From Yimella sp. cx-51 (GTDB lineage: Bacteria; Actinomycetota; Actinomycetes; Actinomycetales; Dermatophilaceae), in contig NZ_CP072113.1 in NCBI RefSeq assembly GCF_017654605.1, positions 620,001 through 684,000 of the forward strand: DNA of 64,000 nucleotides. Direction: 5' to 3'. The notes below the pieces were generated by a model. That model saw only the letters and a list, made by a program, of their open reading frames with translations. It was not told where the DNA came from and did not search any database. The translations under genes and the position numbers were made by a program. Below, piece after piece: positions 25,359-32,386 of this stretch; the stretch's first letter is position 1, and every line of letters begins with the position of its first letter.

Positions 25359-26213
25359 TTGTTCCGCACGCTCACCCGTCCGATGACCATCGCTGCTGCC
25401 GGTTCCGCTGTCGCCGCTCTGACGCTCACCGCCTGTGGCACCGGCGCCGACAACACGGCCGCCAACACCCCGCTGGCCACTTCCTCTGCGGCTTCCAGCA
25501 CGAGCACCAGCTCGCCGGCCTCGTCCTCCACGTCGACGTCCTCCTCGTCCACGACTTCGTCGAGCACCAGCTCGCCGGCCTCGTCGTCGACGACCTCCTC
25601 GTCCTCGACGAGCGCCGCCACCCGCAGCGCGGCAACCCAGGTCGCCCGTTCGCAGGACCGCCCGACCTTCAAGACCGTCACCCAGACCCGTCCGGTCGCG
25701 TTCGACACCGTGCGCAAGACCGACAGCACGCTGGCACGCGGCACCACGAAGATCACCCAGGCCGGCGTCGCCGGTTCGGAGCGCGTGACGCTCACCCAGA
25801 CCGTCGTGAACGGCAAGGTCACCAAGCAGGTCGTCACCAAGCGCGAGACGGTCAGCGCGCCTGTCTCCAAGATCCTCGTGGTCGGCACCAAGGCAGCCTC
25901 GACGCCGAGCGCCACCGCCAGCCCGACCACGTCCACCGCCACCAGCACCGGCAGCACCGCCGGTCTCGACACGCGCCGTTCGGCCATGTGGGACCGCATC
26001 GCGCAGTGTGAGTCGGGCGGCAACTGGTCGATCAACACCGGCAACGGCTACTACGGCGGTCTGCAGTTCGCCTTCGCCAGCTGGGTGGGTGCCGGCGGCA
26101 CCAAGTACGCCCCGCGTGCTGACCTGGCCACCCGCGCACAGCAGATCACCATCGCCAACAAGCTGTACGACCAGATGGGCCTGCGCCCCTGGGGTTGCGC
26201 ACACGCTGCGTGA
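25359..26213 (+). CDS. rpfB: Resuscitation-promoting factor, RpfB-like lipoprotein
   Basis: 284 aa from TTG 25359, supported by CCTGGAG 7 nt upstream; the ATG at 25383 is the alternative. Signal peptide with lipobox LTAC (Cys 26). Residues about 30-90 are almost purely Ser/Thr/Ala, standing where mycobacterial RpfB has DUF348 repeats. A G5-like domain follows (about 96-175, FKTVTQTRPVAFDTVRKTD ... VVNGKVTKQVVTKRETV), a second Thr/Ser linker, then the Rpf transglycosylase domain from 210 (MWDRIAQCESGGNW, catalytic Glu 218) to LYDQMGLRPWGC. It cleaves peptidoglycan in the envelope and stimulates regrowth of resting cells. The neighbours tatD, rsmA and ispE confirm the rpfB locus. Confidence 0.93.
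   Translation: MFRTLTRPMTIAAAGSAVAALTLTACGTGADNTAANTPLATSSAASSTSTSSPASSSTSTSSSSTTSSSTSSPASSSTTSSSSTSAATRSAATQVARSQDRPTFKTVTQTRPVAFDTVRKTDSTLARGTTKITQAGVAGSERVTLTQTVVNGKVTKQVVTKRETVSAPVSKILVVGTKAASTPSATASPTTSTATSTGSTAGLDTRRSAMWDRIAQCESGGNWSINTGNGYYGGLQFAFASWVGAGGTKYAPRADLATRAQQITIANKLYDQMGLRPWGCAHAA
25501..25585 (+). repeat. 60-bp-spaced direct repeat in rpfB linker
   Basis: A 25-bp block beginning CGAGCACCAGCTCGCC occurs at 25501-25525 and again, identical, at 25561-25585, exactly 60 bp apart. It encodes the Ser/Thr linker and is a likely site of length variation. Confidence 0.8.
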
Positions 26214-26248
26214 TCACACACACCATGTGACCGATTCGTCGGTACAGG

Positions 26249-26276
26249 AAGTGGCCATCCTCGGGTGGCCACTTTT
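26249..26276 (+). terminator. Rho-independent terminator of rpfB
   Basis: AAGTGGCCA (26249-26257) pairs with TGGCCACTT (26266-26274) and is followed by TTCTGTTG. It separates rpfB from rsmA. Confidence 0.8.
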
Positions 26277-26306
26277 CTGTTGCCCGACACTGTCGCGAGG
26301 CTGCAC

Positions 26307-26312
26307 TAGGCT
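26307..26312 (+). promoter_or_regulatory. -10 box at rsmA start
   Basis: TAGGCT, 8 nt before the GTG at 26321 and only 2 nt before the GTG at 26315. The spacing favours 26321 as the start of a leaderless message. Confidence 0.4.
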
Positions 26313-26314
26313 CC

Positions 26315-27187
26315 GTGAGCGTGACTGAACAGAGTGCGCGCGACGAAGCCCTGCTGGGGCCGGTGGAGATCCGCGAACTCGCCGCGCAGCTCGACATCCG
26401 CCCCACCAAGCAGTGGGGTCAGAACTTCGTCATCGACAAGGGCACCGTCCGCAAGATCGTTCGGCTGGCCGATGTCGGTGCGGACGACGTGGTGATCGAG
26501 GTCGGACCAGGTCTCGGATCGCTCACCCTTGCGCTGCTGCCGCAGGTGCGTCACGTGCATGCGATCGAGATCGATCGCCGGCTGGCCGAGCAATTGCCGC
26601 TGACCGTCGAGACGATGGCCCCGGACGTGCGCGATCGGCTGACGGTGACTCAGCAGGACGCGCTCACGGTTACGTCACTACCTGATCCGCAGCCGACGGC
26701 GTTGGTCGCGAACCTGCCCTACAACGTGTCGGTGCCGGTCGTGCTTTCCTTCCTGCAGCGTTTTCCGAGCATTCAGAAGGTGCTGGTCATGGTGCAGCTG
26801 GAGGTGGCCGAGCGCCTGGCTGCCGTGCCGGGTAGCAAGGTCTACGGCGTCCCGAGCGTCAAGGCCGCGTGGTACGCCGACGTGCGCCTGGCCGACAAGG
26901 TCGGGCGCAATGTCTTCTGGCCGGCGCCGAACGTCGACTCGGGGCTGGTCTCGATGGTGCGCCGCGATCCGCCGCGCGACGACGTGCCCGCCGCCGAGGT
27001 TTTCGCCTGCGTCGATGCGGCATTCGCCCAGCGGCGTAAGACGCTGCGCGCGGCGCTCGCCGGCTGGGCCGGGTCGCCTGCCGCGGCCGAGGAAGCACTC
27101 GTCGCAGCCGGGATCGATCCCACTCTGCGCGGTGAACGACTTTCGGTGCACGACTTTGCAGCGCTTGCGGCAGCCCGCACCGCATAG
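26315..27187 (+). CDS. rsmA: 16S rRNA (adenine(1518)-N6/adenine(1519)-N6)-dimethyltransferase
   Basis: 290 aa (also known as KsgA). Motifs: [13 protein letters not shown] near 35, the SAM-binding [30 protein letters not shown], the catalytic [16 protein letters not shown] (NLPY motif), and a C-terminal domain with [17 protein letters not shown] and [12 protein letters not shown]. It dimethylates two adjacent adenines at the 3' end of 16S rRNA late in 30S assembly. GTG 26315 is the longest start, but GTG 26321 fits the upstream -10 box better. ispE follows after 9 nt. Confidence 0.96.
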   Translation: MSVTEQSARDEALLGPVEIRELAAQLDIRPTKQWGQNFVIDKGTVRKIVRLADVGADDVVIEVGPGLGSLTLALLPQVRHVHAIEIDRRLAEQLPLTVETMAPDVRDRLTVTQQDALTVTSLPDPQPTALVANLPYNVSVPVVLSFLQRFPSIQKVLVMVQLEVAERLAAVPGSKVYGVPSVKAAWYADVRLADKVGRNVFWPAPNVDSGLVSMVRRDPPRDDVPAAEVFACVDAAFAQRRKTLRAALAGWAGSPAAAEEALVAAGIDPTLRGERLSVHDFAALAAARTA

Positions 27188-27190
27188 GGT
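27185..27190 (+). promoter_or_regulatory. -10 box of leaderless ispE transcript
   Basis: TAGGGT spans the rsmA stop codon and lies 6 nt before the ispE ATG. Confidence 0.4.
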
Positions 27191-27196
27191 GCAGAC

Positions 27197-28123
27197 ATGG
27201 CCGCCATCGATGAAGGGGTAACCGTTCGCGTCCCCGCCAAGGTGAACCTCAGCCTGGCGGTCGGACCGCTCGACGAGGACGGCTATCACGGTCTCGCGAC
27301 GGTGTTCCACGCCGTCGACCTCACGGACGACATCCACGTGCGCCCGTCCAAGCAGTGGGAATGCACCATCACGGGGCCGTACGCCGACAAGGTGCCCACG
27401 GACGGTGCCAACCTCGCGATGCAGGTGGCTCACCGGCTCGCGCAGGAGTGTTACGAAGCCGGACCGGTGTCGATGACGATCGACAAGTCGATTCCGGTCG
27501 CCGGGGGAATGGCCGGTGGTTCGGCCGACGCCGCGGCGGCGATCATCGCGATCGACCAACTCTTCGACCTGCAACTGACCAAGCTCGACCACCTCGACCT
27601 GGCCCGCGACCTCGGGTCTGACGTCCCGTTCGCGTTGACTGGCGGGACGGCCCTTGGTTCGGGTCGCGGCGACGAGCTCGCACCGGTGCTCGCGACCGGG
27701 CGCTACGAGTGGGTCTTCGCGCTGCAGCACGAGGGACTGTCGACACCGGCGGTCTACGCCGAATTCGACCGGCTCAACAAGCGCAGGAAGCCGCGCCGCC
27801 TGGAAGCGCCGGAGGAGATTCTCACCGCGCTGCGCACCGGTGATCCGTACGAGTTGGCTGGGGCGATGTTCAACGACCTGCAGGAAGCGGCGATCTCGCT
27901 GATGCCGCGGCTGCAGGACACCATCGACGTCGGTCTGTCGCAGGGCGCTCTGGGGGCGATCGTCTCCGGCTCCGGCCCGACCGTCGCCTTCCTGTGCGCC
28001 GACCGAGCCGCCGCACTTGATCTCATGGTCGGCCTCACCGCCTGCAAGGTGGCCGACGACGTCGTCTCTGCCAGCGGCCCGCATCCGGGCGCTCGGGTGG
28101 TGCCGAACAACCGCCTCACCTGA
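27197..28123 (+). CDS. ispE: 4-diphosphocytidyl-2-C-methyl-D-erythritol kinase
   Basis: 308 aa, GHMP kinase. N-terminal RVPAKVNLSLAVG, then FHAVDLTDDI, the ATP-binding IPVAGGMAGGSADAAAAI loop near 97-112, DLGSDVPFALTGGTALGSGRG and a C-terminal GAIVSGSGPTVAFLC. It phosphorylates CDP-methylerythritol in the non-mevalonate isoprenoid pathway, so the organism uses the MEP route. Its leaderless-type start lies directly after rsmA, so it can be made alone or by read-through. Confidence 0.96.
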   Translation: MAAIDEGVTVRVPAKVNLSLAVGPLDEDGYHGLATVFHAVDLTDDIHVRPSKQWECTITGPYADKVPTDGANLAMQVAHRLAQECYEAGPVSMTIDKSIPVAGGMAGGSADAAAAIIAIDQLFDLQLTKLDHLDLARDLGSDVPFALTGGTALGSGRGDELAPVLATGRYEWVFALQHEGLSTPAVYAEFDRLNKRRKPRRLEAPEEILTALRTGDPYELAGAMFNDLQEAAISLMPRLQDTIDVGLSQGALGAIVSGSGPTVAFLCADRAAALDLMVGLTACKVADDVVSASGPHPGARVVPNNRLT

Positions 28124-28140
28124 GCAGCCGGCGACCAATT

Positions 28141-28190
28141 CCCGGCGGTTGAGCCGGGCGCGAGGGACGAGCGGCCGGGCCCGAAACCCG
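28141..28190. repeat. Dispersed intergenic repeat, copy 2
   Basis: Blocks CCCGGCGGTTGAGCCGGG, GAGGGACGAGCGGCCGGG and CCCGAAACCCGG in order, with self-complementary CCGG segments able to fold. It lies in the 190-bp gap between ispE and the ABC-F gene. Confidence 0.6.
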
Positions 28191-28314
28191 GTGACTGACG
28201 CACCGAACTGACCAAGTGTTCACCGACTTCGCTCCGCAGTCGCACCGTGAAAGACTCGCAGGCGCACTACTCACGGCGGCCGACTGCGGCAACAAGAAGC
28301 ACACACGAGGATTG

Positions 28315-30141
28315 ATGGCGAATCTCATTTCGGCAGAGCGCATTTCGCTCGCGCTCGGCACGCAGCAACTCCTCGACGAGGTGTCTCTCGGCGTCGGTAC
28401 CGGTGATCGCATCGGCATCGTCGGACGCAACGGTGGCGGCAAGACGACGCTGCTGTCGGTGCTCGCCGGTCGTCAGCAGGTCGACTCCGGACGCCTCACC
28501 CAAGTCGGCAGTCTCACCGTCGGTGTCCTCAGCCAGGACGATGGCCTCGACCCTGAATCCACCGTCGCGCAAGCAGTGCTCGGCGATCGCGCGGAGCACG
28601 AATGGGCCGGCGAAGCACGCGTCCGCGAGATCCTGGACGGCCTGCTCGGCGGCGTCACCCTCGGTGCGGTCGGTGGCCACGACACGATCGTTGGGCCGCT
28701 CTCTGGCGGTGAGCGTCGACGAATTTCGTTGGCCCGCTTGCTGATCGACGATCCCGATGTGCTGATGCTCGACGAGCCGACCAACCACCTGGATGTCGAA
28801 GGCGTGCAGTGGTTGGCCACTTACCTGTCGTCGCGCCGCGCGACCGCATCGAACGCGTTGGTCACGATCACCCACGACCGGTGGTTCCTGGACGCGGTGG
28901 CGACCATGACCTGGGAGGTCATCGACGGCAAGGTGGAGCAGTACGAAGGTGGCTACGCGGCGTTTGTGCTGGCGAAGGCCGAGCGGTCACGGGTGGCGGC
29001 GGCCACCGAGGAGCGGCGGCAGAACCTTCTCCGCAAGGAGCTGGCGTGGCTGCAGCGTGGCGCGCCTGCGCGCACGTCCAAGCCGAAGTTCCGCATCGAT
29101 GCCGCCAACGAACTGATCCGAAACGAACCCGATCCCCGCAACGACGTCGAACTCGTCCGCTTCGCCACGACGCGCCTCGGCAAGGACGTCATCGACCTGC
29201 TCGACGCATCGATCACGTTGGGCGACAAGAAGATTCTGGAGAAGCAGACCTGGCGGCTGGCGCCGGGGGAGCGCACCGGCATCGTCGGTGTCAACGGCGC
29301 AGGCAAGTCGACGCTGCTGCGCGCGATCACCGGTGCGCAGGAGTTGTCGTCCGGGAAGCGCAAGGAAGGTCGCACGGTCCAACTGGCCTTCCTTACCCAG
29401 GATTTGCGTGAGCTGGCCGAGGTCGAAGGCTTGAAGGTGATCGATGCGATCACCGAGGTGAAGTCGTACATCATGCTCGACGGCAAGGAGACCAGTGCGT
29501 CCTCCTTGGCGAAGCGGCTGGGGTTCAGCGGTCCGCGACAGCAGACCCGCGTTGCTGACCTCTCCGGTGGAGAGCGCCGCAGACTGCAATTCCTGCGCCT
29601 GCTGATGACCGAGCCGAACGTGCTGCTGCTCGACGAGCCGACGAACGACCTCGACATCGAGACGCTGACCTCCATGGAGGATGTGCTGGACGGTTGGGCC
29701 GGCACGCTCGTCGTCGTGTCGCACGACCGGTACCTGCTGGAGCGCATGTGCAACCGGCAGATTGCTCTGCTGGGTGATGCCCGCATCCGCGAACTTCCGG
29801 GCGGTGTCGAGCAGTACCTCGAACTTCGTGCTGCTGGAGCCGGATCTGCCACCGGAGGGGGCTCTGCCAAGACGTCGAACAGTTCGTCGTCCGCACCTGC
29901 TCCCGTGTCGTCCGGCCGCTCGGCGGCCGAGGTACGCGAGCTACGCAAGACCGTCGCACGTTTGGAGAAGTCACTCGCACGCAGTGCCGAACGCGAGGAG
30001 CGCCTGCACCAACAGTTGCTGGAAGCGGCAACCGATCACGTCCGCGCTGCCGAGCTGGACGCGCAGCTGCGCGAGATCCACGCCGAGCGTGAGCAGCTTG
30101 AGATGGAGTGGCTCGAAGCTGCCGAGCAACTCGACGACTGA
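28315..30141 (+). CDS. ABC-F family ATPase (Uup-like)
   Basis: 608 aa from ATG 28315 (GAGG about 8 nt upstream); the longer frame from 28216 is rejected. Two ABC domains in one chain without membrane helices: Walker A GRNGGGKT at 37-44 and GVNGAGKST at 325-333, signatures LSGGERRRISLARLL and LSGGERRRLQFLRLL, and DEPTNHLDVEG / DEPTNDLDIET. The linker with FVLAKAERSRVAAATEERRQNLLRKELAWL in pieces is the ABC-F tRNA-interaction motif. The C-terminal 100 residues form a Ser/Ala linker and coiled coil, as in Uup. ABC-F proteins act on ribosomes; Uup also affects transposon excision. A ribosomal or antibiotic-protection role cannot be separated here. Confidence 0.93.
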   Translation: MANLISAERISLALGTQQLLDEVSLGVGTGDRIGIVGRNGGGKTTLLSVLAGRQQVDSGRLTQVGSLTVGVLSQDDGLDPESTVAQAVLGDRAEHEWAGEARVREILDGLLGGVTLGAVGGHDTIVGPLSGGERRRISLARLLIDDPDVLMLDEPTNHLDVEGVQWLATYLSSRRATASNALVTITHDRWFLDAVATMTWEVIDGKVEQYEGGYAAFVLAKAERSRVAAATEERRQNLLRKELAWLQRGAPARTSKPKFRIDAANELIRNEPDPRNDVELVRFATTRLGKDVIDLLDASITLGDKKILEKQTWRLAPGERTGIVGVNGAGKSTLLRAITGAQELSSGKRKEGRTVQLAFLTQDLRELAEVEGLKVIDAITEVKSYIMLDGKETSASSLAKRLGFSGPRQQTRVADLSGGERRRLQFLRLLMTEPNVLLLDEPTNDLDIETLTSMEDVLDGWAGTLVVVSHDRYLLERMCNRQIALLGDARIRELPGGVEQYLELRAAGAGSATGGGSAKTSNSSSSAPAPVSSGRSAAEVRELRKTVARLEKSLARSAEREERLHQQLLEAATDHVRAAELDAQLREIHAEREQLEMEWLEAAEQLDD

Positions 30142-30150
30142 CCCTTTTCG

Positions 30151-30290
30151 CTGGTTGATTCGCCGAATCTCGCCGGTTGAGCCGCTCGCGGTCGCTGGTC
30201 GGGCCTCGTCGGTGAGAAACCGTCCCCGGTGGTCGTGCCGCGTCGGTGAGAAACGAACCGGCGCGTGTCGAAACCCGCCAAGACCAGCAA
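30151..30290. repeat. Dispersed intergenic repeat, copy 3 (compound)
   Basis: 140 bp between the ABC-F gene and marR. It contains CTGGTTGATTCGCCGAATCTCG, CCGGTTGAGCCGCTCG, two direct copies of CGTCGGTGAGAAAC (30209-30222 and 30241-30254) and GCGTGTCGAAACCCGCC. The remaining bases to 30394 show no gene. Confidence 0.6.
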
Positions 30291-30394
30291 TCGCGCTGCG
30301 CCACAAGCGATCTGACTACCCGCGCCGAGTCAAAATCGCCCTTGCCCAGGACTGCGCCACAGCCGTACAGCGCCGGCGGAGCGAGACTGCGCGT

Positions 30395-30895
30395 CTAGTT
30401 CTCCAGTGCCGACAACAGGCTCTGCAGGGCGTCCGCCAACTGGTTGCGGTCGGACTGTGGCAGCGCCGCCAGCAGGTCACGCTCTTGGGCCAGCAGATCC
30501 TCGAATGCTGCGTCGACGACGGCGCGGCCCTTCTTGGTCAGCCGCACGAGCACGCCGCGGCGGTCGTTCGGGGCGGGGCGCCGTTCGACATATCCGCGTG
30601 ACTCGAGCCGGTCGACGCGGTTGGTCATGGTGCCGCTGGTGACGAGCGTCTGCTGACCCAAAGTGCCCGGCGACAGTTCGTACGGGCTGCCCGCTCGCCG
30701 CAGAGCCGACAACACGTCGAACTCCCAGGCGTCAAGGTCGCGGCTGGCGAAGGCGGTGGCACGCGCAAGGTCGAGCCGGCGAGCCAGGCGAGTGACGCGG
30801 GAGAGCACCAGCAGCGGGTCGCTGTCGAGATCGGGACGCTCGCGTCGCCACGCGTCGACGATCAGCTCGACCTCATCGGTGTGCTCCACGGCCAT
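30395..30895 (-). CDS. MarR-family transcriptional regulator
   Basis: 166 aa. A helical N-terminus is followed by a winged helix-turn-helix: DLDAWEFDVLSALRRAGSPYELSPGTLGQQTLVTSGTMTNRVDRLESRGYVERRPAPNDRRGVLVRLT in segments along about 50-120, including the MarR wing D-R-R-G-V-L-V. C-terminal dimerisation helices contain EDLLAQERDLLAALPQ. It is divergent from tam; the 55-bp gap holds two overlapping perfect palindromes, the likely operator through which it represses both itself and tam–VOC. The ligand is unknown. Confidence 0.92.
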   Translation of the reverse strand: MAVEHTDEVELIVDAWRRERPDLDSDPLLVLSRVTRLARRLDLARATAFASRDLDAWEFDVLSALRRAGSPYELSPGTLGQQTLVTSGTMTNRVDRLESRGYVERRPAPNDRRGVLVRLTKKGRAVVDAAFEDLLAQERDLLAALPQSDRNQLADALQSLLSALEN

Positions 30896-30910
30896 GTCTC
30901 AACTATAGTC

Positions 30911-30937
30911 GATGTCAAGTATCTTGACATCAAGATA
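30911..30937. promoter_or_regulatory. MarR operator: two overlapping palindromes
   Basis: GATGTCAAG-TAT-CTTGACATC (30911-30931) is perfect with 9-bp arms, and TATCTTG-ACAT-CAAGATA (30920-30937) is perfect with 7-bp arms. Both sit between the divergent marR and tam starts, in the usual place for a MarR dimer site, overlapping the probable promoters. Confidence 0.75.
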
Positions 30938-30950
30938 AATAGGAGGGGCA

Positions 30951-31739
30951 ATGGCCTGGGACGCAATGCAGTACGAGAAGTTCGACGATCACCGCACTCG
31001 ACCATTTCGAGACCTGCTGGCCCGCGTGCCGCTCAGTGACCCGGCCAGGATCGTCGACCTCGGGTGCGGCAACGGACTCGCGACACTGCTCATGGCGCGG
31101 CGCTGGCCGGATGCACGAATCACCGGCGTTGATTCCAGCCCGCAGATGTTGGACGCTGCCCGCGAGCACGACCTCGACGACCGGGTCGAGTGGGTAGAAG
31201 GCGATGTGGCGCAATGGAACCCGAGCGAACGCGATCCCGACTTGATCGTCACCAATGCCACGCTGCAGTGGGTGCCGGGCCACGAGGCCATGATCGAACA
31301 ATGGCTGGACGCACTGCCGGCCGGCGGCGCGTTCGCCATGCAGGTGCCGGGCAACTTCTCGGCGCCGTCACATCGCATCATCCGTGAAGCCGTCGCCGAC
31401 CACCCGCGGTCGGGCGAGCTCAAGCCACTGCTGCGGCATGAGCCGGTGCTTTCGCCGGAGGGTTATGCCGAACTGCTCGCCTCGCGCTGCGCACACGTGG
31501 ACGCATGGGAGACCACCTACGTCCAGATCCTCGATCCTGCTGGGACACAGGCGAATCCGGTGCTCGAGTGGGTGCAGGGCACCGCGCTTCGCCCGATCCT
31601 GGCCGCCCTGGACGACTCGGAGCAGCCGGCGTTCCTCGCAGACCTCGACGAGCGTTTGGCGCAGGCCTACCCGCGCCGCCTGTTCGGCGTCCCGTTCCCG
31701 TTCCGTCGGATCTTCGCCGTCGGCGTCAAAGGAGAGTGA
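30951..31739 (+). CDS. tam: Trans-aconitate 2-methyltransferase
   Basis: 262 aa. Class I SAM methyltransferase: MQYEKFDDHRTRPFRDLLARV opening, motif I VDLGCGNGLATLLMARRWP (about 35-53), ITGVDSSPQMLDAA, and DLIVTNATLQWVPGHEAMIEQW; the C-terminal part contains WETTYVQILD and NPVLEWVQGTALRPIL, as in E. coli Tam. It methylates trans-aconitate, which forms from cis-aconitate and inhibits aconitase. Strong AGGAGGGG ribosome-binding site. Downstream VOC gene is 2 nt away; both are probably controlled by the divergent MarR protein. Confidence 0.92.
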   Translation: MAWDAMQYEKFDDHRTRPFRDLLARVPLSDPARIVDLGCGNGLATLLMARRWPDARITGVDSSPQMLDAAREHDLDDRVEWVEGDVAQWNPSERDPDLIVTNATLQWVPGHEAMIEQWLDALPAGGAFAMQVPGNFSAPSHRIIREAVADHPRSGELKPLLRHEPVLSPEGYAELLASRCAHVDAWETTYVQILDPAGTQANPVLEWVQGTALRPILAALDDSEQPAFLADLDERLAQAYPRRLFGVPFPFRRIFAVGVKGE

Positions 31740-31741
31740 GC

Positions 31742-32101
31742 ATGGCTGTGCTCGGAATTCACCACGTCCAGATCGCTTGTCCTGCAGGGGCGGAGGATGA
31801 CCTGAGGGCGTTCTACACGGGTGTGCTTGGCTTGCCGGAGATCCCGAAGCCGCCCGCTCTCGCGGCGCGCGGCGGCGTGTGGTTCCAGGTCGGCCCGCAG
31901 GAACTGCATTGCGGTGTCGAGCAAGGATTCTCGCCTGCGCTGAAGGCTCACCCGTGCCTCCTCGTCGACGACCTCGAAGCGATCGCGGCGAGGGTGCGGG
32001 ACGCCGGGGGAGAGGTGCGACCCGATACGAACATCCCTGGGGTGCAGCGCTTCCACACCGACGACCCGTGTGGCAACCGCATCGAGATTCAGCAGATCTG
32101 A
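31742..32101 (+). CDS. VOC-family (glyoxalase/bleomycin-resistance fold) protein
   Basis: 119 aa from ATG 31742 (GGAGAG upstream); the longer frame from 31505 lies inside tam. One VOC module pair: LGIHHVQIACPAGAEDDLRAFYTGVLGLPEI at the start and RVRDAGGEVRPDT ... QRFHTDDPCGNRIEIQQ at the end, with metal-type positions His and Glu retained. Actinobacterial relatives are annotated as glyoxalases; substrate is unknown. Joint position with tam under a MarR operator suggests a response to a small metabolite. Confidence 0.88.
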   Translation: MAVLGIHHVQIACPAGAEDDLRAFYTGVLGLPEIPKPPALAARGGVWFQVGPQELHCGVEQGFSPALKAHPCLLVDDLEAIAARVRDAGGEVRPDTNIPGVQRFHTDDPCGNRIEIQQI

Positions 32102-32111
32102 GCCCGTCGGC

Positions 32112-32117
32112 TAACCT
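32112..32117 (+). promoter_or_regulatory. -10 box for tRNA-Gln
   Basis: TAACCT ends 25 nt before the tRNA, leaving room for a short processed leader. Confidence 0.35.
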
Positions 32118-32142
32118 TGTCGCCGCACGCTCTCGTGTGCGT

Positions 32143-32221
32143 TCCCCGGTTGCTCTGCTGGTAGGGGCCGCCTGACTTTGAATCAGGATTAGCGACGAAG
32201 GTTCGATTCCTTCCCGGGGAG
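32143..32221 (+). tRNA. tRNA-Gln-like, anticodon TTG, atypical
   Basis: 79 nt. Acceptor TCCCCGG/CCGGGGA is perfect, D stem GCTC/GGGC, anticodon stem CCTGA/TCAGG around CTTTGAA (anticodon TTG, codon CAA), T stem GAAGG/CCTTC with loop TTCGATT, discriminator G. Unusual points are two bases instead of one between the D and anticodon stems and a 9-nt variable region without a clear stem. CCA is not encoded. A small hairpin, GAGCT/AGCTC, follows. Confidence 0.65.
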
Positions 32222-32386
32222 CTCTGTTTAGCTCCTAGCCTCGCGGAACGCAGCATCCACCGAAGTTCCCGAACGGCCTACTCGCAGGCGACTCCGTCAC
32301 GGTCAAGCTTCTTCGAGTACCCGGGCTGCCCGCGATAAAGAGGCGCGGCACCTGCAGCACGTGCCGCTGCACAACTCCGGTAATAG

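Noticed and set aside
25501-25585. CRISPR-like spaced repeat
   Set aside because: Only two units, lying within the coding Ser/Thr linker of rpfB.
26678-28138. 486-aa minus-strand ORF over rsmA–ispE
   Set aside because: Both sense genes are certain; the antisense frame has no domain signature.
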